Assembly: GCA_963812675.1 (NCBI GenBank)
Contig: CAWEWR010000023.1
Coordinates: 124,001 to 188,000 of the forward strand
Source: AP-15 sp963812675
GTDB taxonomy: Bacteria > Pseudomonadota > Alphaproteobacteria > ATCC43930 > CGMCC-115725
DNA: 64,000 nt
Direction: 5' to 3'
Position 1 is the first letter of the stretch. The number at the start of each line of letters is the position of its first letter. Positions 59,737-64,000 of this stretch are shown in pieces. The notes below the pieces were generated by a model that did no database searches, was not told where the DNA came from, and saw only the letters and a program-made list of their open reading frames with translations. Position numbers and translations under genes: made by a program.

Positions 59737-61305
59737 TCAGCGGGCCGAGACCAATGCCGGCGTGCCTTGCGGCTCGATGGCCCCGGTCGCACGCAGCGCA
59801 TCGATGACAATGCGCGGCAACCGGTGGGCCGGCAAATCGAGCTGGCGCCTATCGGTTGCGCCGCCCCGCCACACGACATAATCGCTGCCTACTTCCTCGA
59901 AGCCAAAATGACGGAAGGCGTGCGGCAGGCTCGGCAGGTGGTCTCCGTAAAACGCCAGAACCCCCTCGTCATTGCGGCGCTGGAGCCCAGTCAGCAGGAT
60001 TTGCAGCATTTCGTCCGATCGACCCAGGCCGTCGAGATAGCGCAGCAACTCGCCGCCCCGCGGGAGGTCAATCACATCGAAATCGCGCCGCAGCTGAGGA
60101 TTGATCGCCGGCCCAGCTTCGCGCCAAGGGCCATGATTGCCCATCGTGATTGAGAAGATGAAGACGCGCGGGCCTTCGGCATCGAGCACCCTGAGGACAT
60201 GCTCAGCGAGCTCCGGGTCCGAGTAATAGGGGGGCCGCCGCGAACCGCCCAGGGTCTCGATGCCCAAGAAGGTTTCGAACCCAAGTGCCGGCAACGTCAA
60301 ATCGCGCCGGAAGAAGCTGCGATCGAACGGGTGCAGGCAGACGGTTCGATACCCTTGGCTGCGCAAGTGCCAGACCAAGGAGGCGATGGGCGCGCGCGCA
60401 AAGGCGTGATATGGGTTGAACCGGTCGTATCCGAGCTCGCTTTCGGGGATTCCGGTCAGCACCGCGAATTCGGCCCGCATCGTGTTGGCGCCCCAGCCCG
60501 GGACCTGCAGCCGGCCGAAGGTGCCGCCAATTCCGCAACAGGCGTCGAACCCCGACAGCAGCCCCTGCGGGATCAGCGGGGACAGCCGGCGGGCATCGAA
60601 GAACAATTCGCATTGCACCAAAATGAGAGGAACCGCGGGCTGCTGGCGGGCCCAGCCGAGCGCGGGCGCCGGCTGCGGCGCGTGACGGGCGCGCCGCGCG
60701 GCGCGCTCGGCTCTCGCGATCACACCGTAGGTCAACACCATCGCAAAGGGACCCAAAGTCGCGGCATCGCTGAACGGTTCGCCGGTGGCGCCGAGCTCCC
60801 GCAATGCCGCGGCCGCGGCGCCGAGGGTCGGCTCGCGCGAGACCAGCCATATTCCCGCTACCATCAGCGCGCCGTAGAGGAAAAGCAGCAGAGGATCGGG
60901 TTCCCACAACGCGGGCTCGAAGGAGAGCAGAGCGATACAGAGGGCGGTCGCTGCGGCCGCGCCACCGATGACCAGCGCCGGGCCCGCGAAAGGCAGGTAA
61001 AGCTGAGGGTGGGTGAAAACGTGGCGCAGCTCGGACATCTCGGAAAACACCACCGGCTCGCGCAACACCTCGCGCTTGGTGCGATCGGCCAACGCGAAAC
61101 CGGCGCCGAGAGAGATCAACAGCGCGCCAGTGAAAATCGGGCGGCCCGTCGCGGTCAGTACGAAGCTCCCCGCTAACAGAACCGGAAGAAAATCTAGAAG
61201 AACTGCGGGCGTGCTATCGGTACGAGCCTTGGCAACGCGCCGAGGCAGCAGCCATGCGCCGAGCGCCAGCGCACAGCCCACTGCGATATGAAGCGCCTCG
61301 CTCAT
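59737..61305 (-). CDS. Membrane sulfatase-like phosphotransferase (LTA synthase/phosphoglycerol transferase type)
   Basis: A 522-residue protein. Residues about 1-220 hold five or six hydrophobic segments (LLAGSFVLTATG, LVIGGAAAATALCIALL); the rest is an alkaline-phosphatase-type sulfatase domain. VPLILVQCELFFDARRLSP opens the domain (the Glu is a metal ligand), WGANTMRAEFAVLTGIPESE holds the Thr nucleophile candidate, FIFSITMGNHGPW and VLAFYGDHLPSLPHAF give the metal His/Asp. Enzymes of this class add phosphoglycerol or phosphoethanolamine to envelope glycans. It lies downstream of an SDR and KpsC in a single direction. Confidence 0.83.
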   Translation of the reverse strand: MSEALHIAVGCALALGAWLLPRRVAKARTDSTPAVLLDFLPVLLAGSFVLTATGRPIFTGALLISLGAGFALADRTKREVLREPVVFSEMSELRHVFTHPQLYLPFAGPALVIGGAAAATALCIALLSFEPALWEPDPLLLFLYGALMVAGIWLVSREPTLGAAAAALRELGATGEPFSDAATLGPFAMVLTYGVIARAERAARRARHAPQPAPALGWARQQPAVPLILVQCELFFDARRLSPLIPQGLLSGFDACCGIGGTFGRLQVPGWGANTMRAEFAVLTGIPESELGYDRFNPYHAFARAPIASLVWHLRSQGYRTVCLHPFDRSFFRRDLTLPALGFETFLGIETLGGSRRPPYYSDPELAEHVLRVLDAEGPRVFIFSITMGNHGPWREAGPAINPQLRRDFDVIDLPRGGELLRYLDGLGRSDEMLQILLTGLQRRNDEGVLAFYGDHLPSLPHAFRHFGFEEVGSDYVVWRGGATDRRQLDLPAHRLPRIVIDALRATGAIEPQGTPALVSAR

Positions 61306-61312
61306 CGCGCGA

Positions 61313-62092
61313 TCACGCCGAGTGGATTTGAAAGCGGTAGCGGCGCAAGATTGCGTCCCCTATGAAAGCGGGCGCGATGTCGCAGAATTGCAGGCCGAGC
61401 ACCAGCGGCCGCGGAAAAGCGACGCGCCGCCGCCCACGATCGATCCCGCGTTTGACGATCCGAGCCGCGCCGTCGCTGCTGAGGAGAAAGGGAGTCGGCC
61501 CATCGAACCGATCGGTCATGGGTGAATCGAAGAAGCCCGGACAAACCACCGTCACGCCGATGCGGTGATGTTCGAGGCGGGGCCGTAAGGCTTCCGCGTA
61601 GGCGCGCAGCCCAGCTTTGCTCGCGCAATACCCCGGGCTGTAGGGGAGCCCCCGATAAGCGGCTATCGACGCGATCGCGGCGATACGGCCGCGCCTGCGC
61701 GCGCACAGCGCGGGCAGGAGCGGCTCGACGGTGTTGATCGCGCCCAGCAGGTTTACACCGACCTGCCGCGCCGCTGTTTCGGCGCCCTCCGAGGGACTGT
61801 CGGGGTCGGGCCCGGCCGAGGTACCGGCATTCGCAACCAATAGATCGACCGGATACCGACCATCAAACTCCTGCAGCCATGACGCCATTCCGGAGGCGTC
61901 GGTGACGTCTATGATGGCCGTGTTCACCGTTGCCCCCAGTGCTTCACAGGCGCGCGCCGTGGCCTCGAGCCGATGCCGATCGCGGCCATGGAGCCCGAGC
62001 GCGACGTGCGGTGCGGCATAGGCTTTCGCCAGCGACGCGCCCAGCCCGCTCGAAGCGCCGGTTATGATTACGACGCTGAAGGGTGCGCGCAT
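61313..62092 (-). CDS. Short-chain dehydrogenase in the capsule-type gene group
   Basis: A 259-residue classical SDR. VVIITGASSGLGASLAKAYA is the nucleotide site, LLVANAGTSAGP the NAG motif, and YCASKAGLRAYAEAL the Tyr-Lys active site. It ends with a hydrophobic, Phe-rich tail (LGLQFCDIAPAFIGDAILRR), which is unusual for soluble SDRs and suggests membrane association. Its stop is 7 bases before the start of the sulfatase-type gene, and KpsC lies 43 bases upstream, so all three are one operon. It may make a nucleotide-sugar or lipid precursor; that is inference. Confidence 0.83.
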   Translation of the reverse strand: MRAPFSVVIITGASSGLGASLAKAYAAPHVALGLHGRDRHRLEATARACEALGATVNTAIIDVTDASGMASWLQEFDGRYPVDLLVANAGTSAGPDPDSPSEGAETAARQVGVNLLGAINTVEPLLPALCARRRGRIAAIASIAAYRGLPYSPGYCASKAGLRAYAEALRPRLEHHRIGVTVVCPGFFDSPMTDRFDGPTPFLLSSDGAARIVKRGIDRGRRRVAFPRPLVLGLQFCDIAPAFIGDAILRRYRFQIHSA

Positions 62093-62135
62093 CCCCGCTG
62101 TCCTAGAAGTAGCGACGGTCCTGAAGCCGTCATTA

Positions 62136-63947
62136 TCAGGGTGAAGAGGTGGATTTCGCAAAAAGCCTGGCGGACCTGACCAAGGTTTCGCTCCAGCGCC
62201 GCACCAACAACCCCTGCAGACGGCGCGCGGCGACGAGGAGACCCGGCCGCCAAAGCTCCGGGCTGGCCAGACGTTCGATCACCAACTCCGGGTTGCAAGG
62301 CAGACGCGTAACCGGATCGAGATAGCGCGGGTAGAGGATCAATGCGCCGGCGACGAGCTCCTCGACGGTGAGCCGTCGTCCCCGGTCGATCCCGGCTAGG
62401 TCGCTGGTGAGCCCCCAGCCGGCGTAAAAGGGCCGGCCGTAAACGACGACCCGCCGACGGCGCAGCAAGGCCTCGAAGCCGGCAAGCGACGTCAGCGTGT
62501 GGAGCTCGTCGATTTCGGCCAGGACTACCGCCGTCGAGATATCGCGGATCACGATGTCGGCGAAATTGGTGGCAGCCTCGTCGGCGATCTTTCCCTCGCG
62601 GTGGCCGGCTTCGACGTCGGGGTGAGGCTTGTAGAGGATGAAGGCGTCGGGGTTGGCGATGCGCACGCGTGCGAGAAGATCGAGATTACCTGTGATCCCA
62701 TCGCCGCCGAGGCGAACGGAGAGATCGTCTTCGACCTGTCCCGGCACTAGAATGCGCCGCGTGCCGGCGGGCCATTCGATCGGAAGCGCCGAGTTGCCGA
62801 CGTTGTATTTGGTGATGCCGAGAGCGACGAGGCGAGCGATCAGATCGCGGGCGCGCTCGATCAAGGCGGCGTCAAATTCGGTTTCGGCGAGGAGTTGTTC
62901 GAGATCGCTGCGCAGGCTCGGATCGAAATGCATGCCACGGCTGTCGAGCACCAGCGAGGCTGCCGGGATAAAATCGGAGCCGAGCCCGACCGAGCGGACG
63001 AACCCGTCCTCGACCCGGATCAGCGGGATACCTTGCTGCTCGGCTGCTTCGGCGAGCCCGGCCGGGGCGCGCGAGGCCCAAACGGCAATGCTGCCTCGAG
63101 GCCTGCGGCAGGCTGCCGCGAGCGCCGCATTCTTGGTGCGCCGAAAGACCGGCGTCCCCGTATTCGACCGCAGAAAATCTCGGACCTGCCGACGCTTCCA
63201 GAAGGACATTCCGAGGCAAACCGCGACGTCACGGTTGACAGCCTCGATTTTCTGCCACTCGCCGAGGATCTCCAGAATGTCTTCGAAAGAGGCGGCTTCC
63301 CGGCGGTACGGATCGAGATAGCGGGTCGCAACCAGGCAAGCGCCCGCAAATACTTCGTCGATCGTCCGGCGAAGCGGTTTTTGCGGTACGCCGGGCTCGT
63401 CCGTCGTGATGCCCCAACCCGAATAGAACGAATCGGAAAAACAGCGAATTTTGGCTCCGGCCAGCAGCGCAAGAAAGCCGGTCTCGCCACCGGCGGTGTA
63501 GACCCATCGGGCTCGGGCGACCGCTTCCCAAATATCCAGCGTTCCGGTCAGGACGGTGCACCCGCGCGCGGCGGCGTCTCTTAGAAAGCCGGCCGGCAAA
63601 CGGCGACAGCCAGCCGGGTTCGGAGCCACGAGCACAGCCTGCTGGGAGGCGTTTTCGGCCCTAGCCGCCGCGAGCATGGCGTAGAGCAGCTCTAGTGAAC
63701 CCGATCCACCGGCGCTGTCCCAGTTGCTGTCGCCCAGGATCAAACCGTGGCTGCCGCCGCGCGGCAGTCCGGGATCGGCTCCGGTATTCCACCACGCACC
63801 GCCGAGGCGGCGCGATACGATCTCACGCCGCAAGCCGGCCGCCCTGGCGAGAAGCCCTGGGCTCTCCCAACCACTGCTCGCGAGGAGCCGGTTGGCGTCG
63901 AGAATGCCGATTGGTGATCGAAGTCCAGTCACTGCCTGCGCAGTCAC
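62136..63947 (-). CDS. kpsC: Capsular polysaccharide Kdo transferase KpsC-like (start may lie beyond window)
   Basis: A protein of at least 603 residues with two related Kdo-transferase halves, as in KpsC, which builds the poly-Kdo linker of capsule glycolipid. The first half has WVYTAGGETGFLALLAGAKI and YSGWGITTDEPGVPQKPLRR; the second has VEDGFVRSVGLGSDFIPAAS, ILYKPHPDVEAGHREGKIAD and YGRPFYAGWGLTSDLAG. Both FYxGWG motifs are the family hallmark. The GTG start shown is only the first start codon; the frame stays open to the window edge (reading LLRAPPGWGATTP upstream), so the gene may begin outside. Confidence 0.88.
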   Translation of the reverse strand: MTAQAVTGLRSPIGILDANRLLASSGWESPGLLARAAGLRREIVSRRLGGAWWNTGADPGLPRGGSHGLILGDSNWDSAGGSGSLELLYAMLAAARAENASQQAVLVAPNPAGCRRLPAGFLRDAAARGCTVLTGTLDIWEAVARARWVYTAGGETGFLALLAGAKIRCFSDSFYSGWGITTDEPGVPQKPLRRTIDEVFAGACLVATRYLDPYRREAASFEDILEILGEWQKIEAVNRDVAVCLGMSFWKRRQVRDFLRSNTGTPVFRRTKNAALAAACRRPRGSIAVWASRAPAGLAEAAEQQGIPLIRVEDGFVRSVGLGSDFIPAASLVLDSRGMHFDPSLRSDLEQLLAETEFDAALIERARDLIARLVALGITKYNVGNSALPIEWPAGTRRILVPGQVEDDLSVRLGGDGITGNLDLLARVRIANPDAFILYKPHPDVEAGHREGKIADEAATNFADIVIRDISTAVVLAEIDELHTLTSLAGFEALLRRRRVVVYGRPFYAGWGLTSDLAGIDRGRRLTVEELVAGALILYPRYLDPVTRLPCNPELVIERLASPELWRPGLLVAARRLQGLLVRRWSETLVRSARLFAKSTSSP

Positions 63948-64000
63948 GCTCAGGATCGGGGTTGTGGCCCCCCATCCCGGAGGAGCACGCAGCAGGCCTG

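Overview
The window is high-GC DNA, densely packed with genes on both strands, and looks like an alphaproteobacterial chromosome. The clues are a hopanoid-transport pair (HpnM/HpnN), a DUF1153 (SciP-type) gene, an infC-rpmI-rplT block, a KpsC-type capsule gene, and palindromic repeats of the GTCATTGCGAG and CCCTCTCC kinds that are common in this class. The genus cannot be named from the sequence. There are no rRNA genes, no phage and no CRISPR array. The only RNA gene seen is tRNA-Sec.

Layout. 0-7 kb: an SRAP peptidase cut by the window edge, a GMC oxidoreductase, glycogen phosphorylase, a repeat-rich gap holding an amidohydrolase remnant, and a secreted lytic transglycosylase with a repeated N-terminal motif. 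7-14 kb: a coupled cassette (DHQase-like protein, Gfo/Idh oxidoreductase, CtBP-like dehydrogenase) with three apparent single-base insertions, then an FKBP isomerase, a CDF metal exporter, HMG-CoA lyase, a sulfurtransferase and a TauD-type dioxygenase. 14-19 kb: a membrane histidine kinase, an MFS transporter, a heme-oxygenase-like diiron protein and an LLM-class oxidoreductase. 19-25 kb: a complete selenocysteine locus (an NDH-SelD fusion, selA, selB, tRNA-Sec) with overlapping start and stop codons. 25-38 kb: housekeeping genes (GST, S9 peptidase, thrS, infC, rpmI, rplT), a polyphosphate-glucokinase-like ROK kinase, and a DsbD/ScsB protein followed by a redoxin.

39-42 kb is accessory DNA: an intact VapB antitoxin gene with a broken vapC, a duplicated scrap of the redoxin gene, and a small cluster of XRE regulator, DUF4258 and DUF2158 genes. 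42-47 kb holds a TPP-dependent decarboxylase/synthase, an extradiol dioxygenase, and a winged-helix/TPR regulator whose 3' end runs into a decayed partial copy of the TPP enzyme gene. 47-51 kb holds hpnM-hpnN and a DUF1153 gene that lacks its helix-turn-helix. 51-64 kb carries miscellaneous enzymes, then an envelope-polysaccharide group (sulfatase-type membrane transferase, SDR, KpsC) that runs to or past the window end.

The points most worth following are the tRNA-Sec that is one base pair short of the 8+5 fold, the SelA tail encoded by a palindromic repeat, the likely ATA start of infC, the gutted SciP-like gene, the DHQase-like protein without its catalytic residues, the broken TA pair and small XRE cluster, and the TPP-enzyme remnant fused to a regulator.
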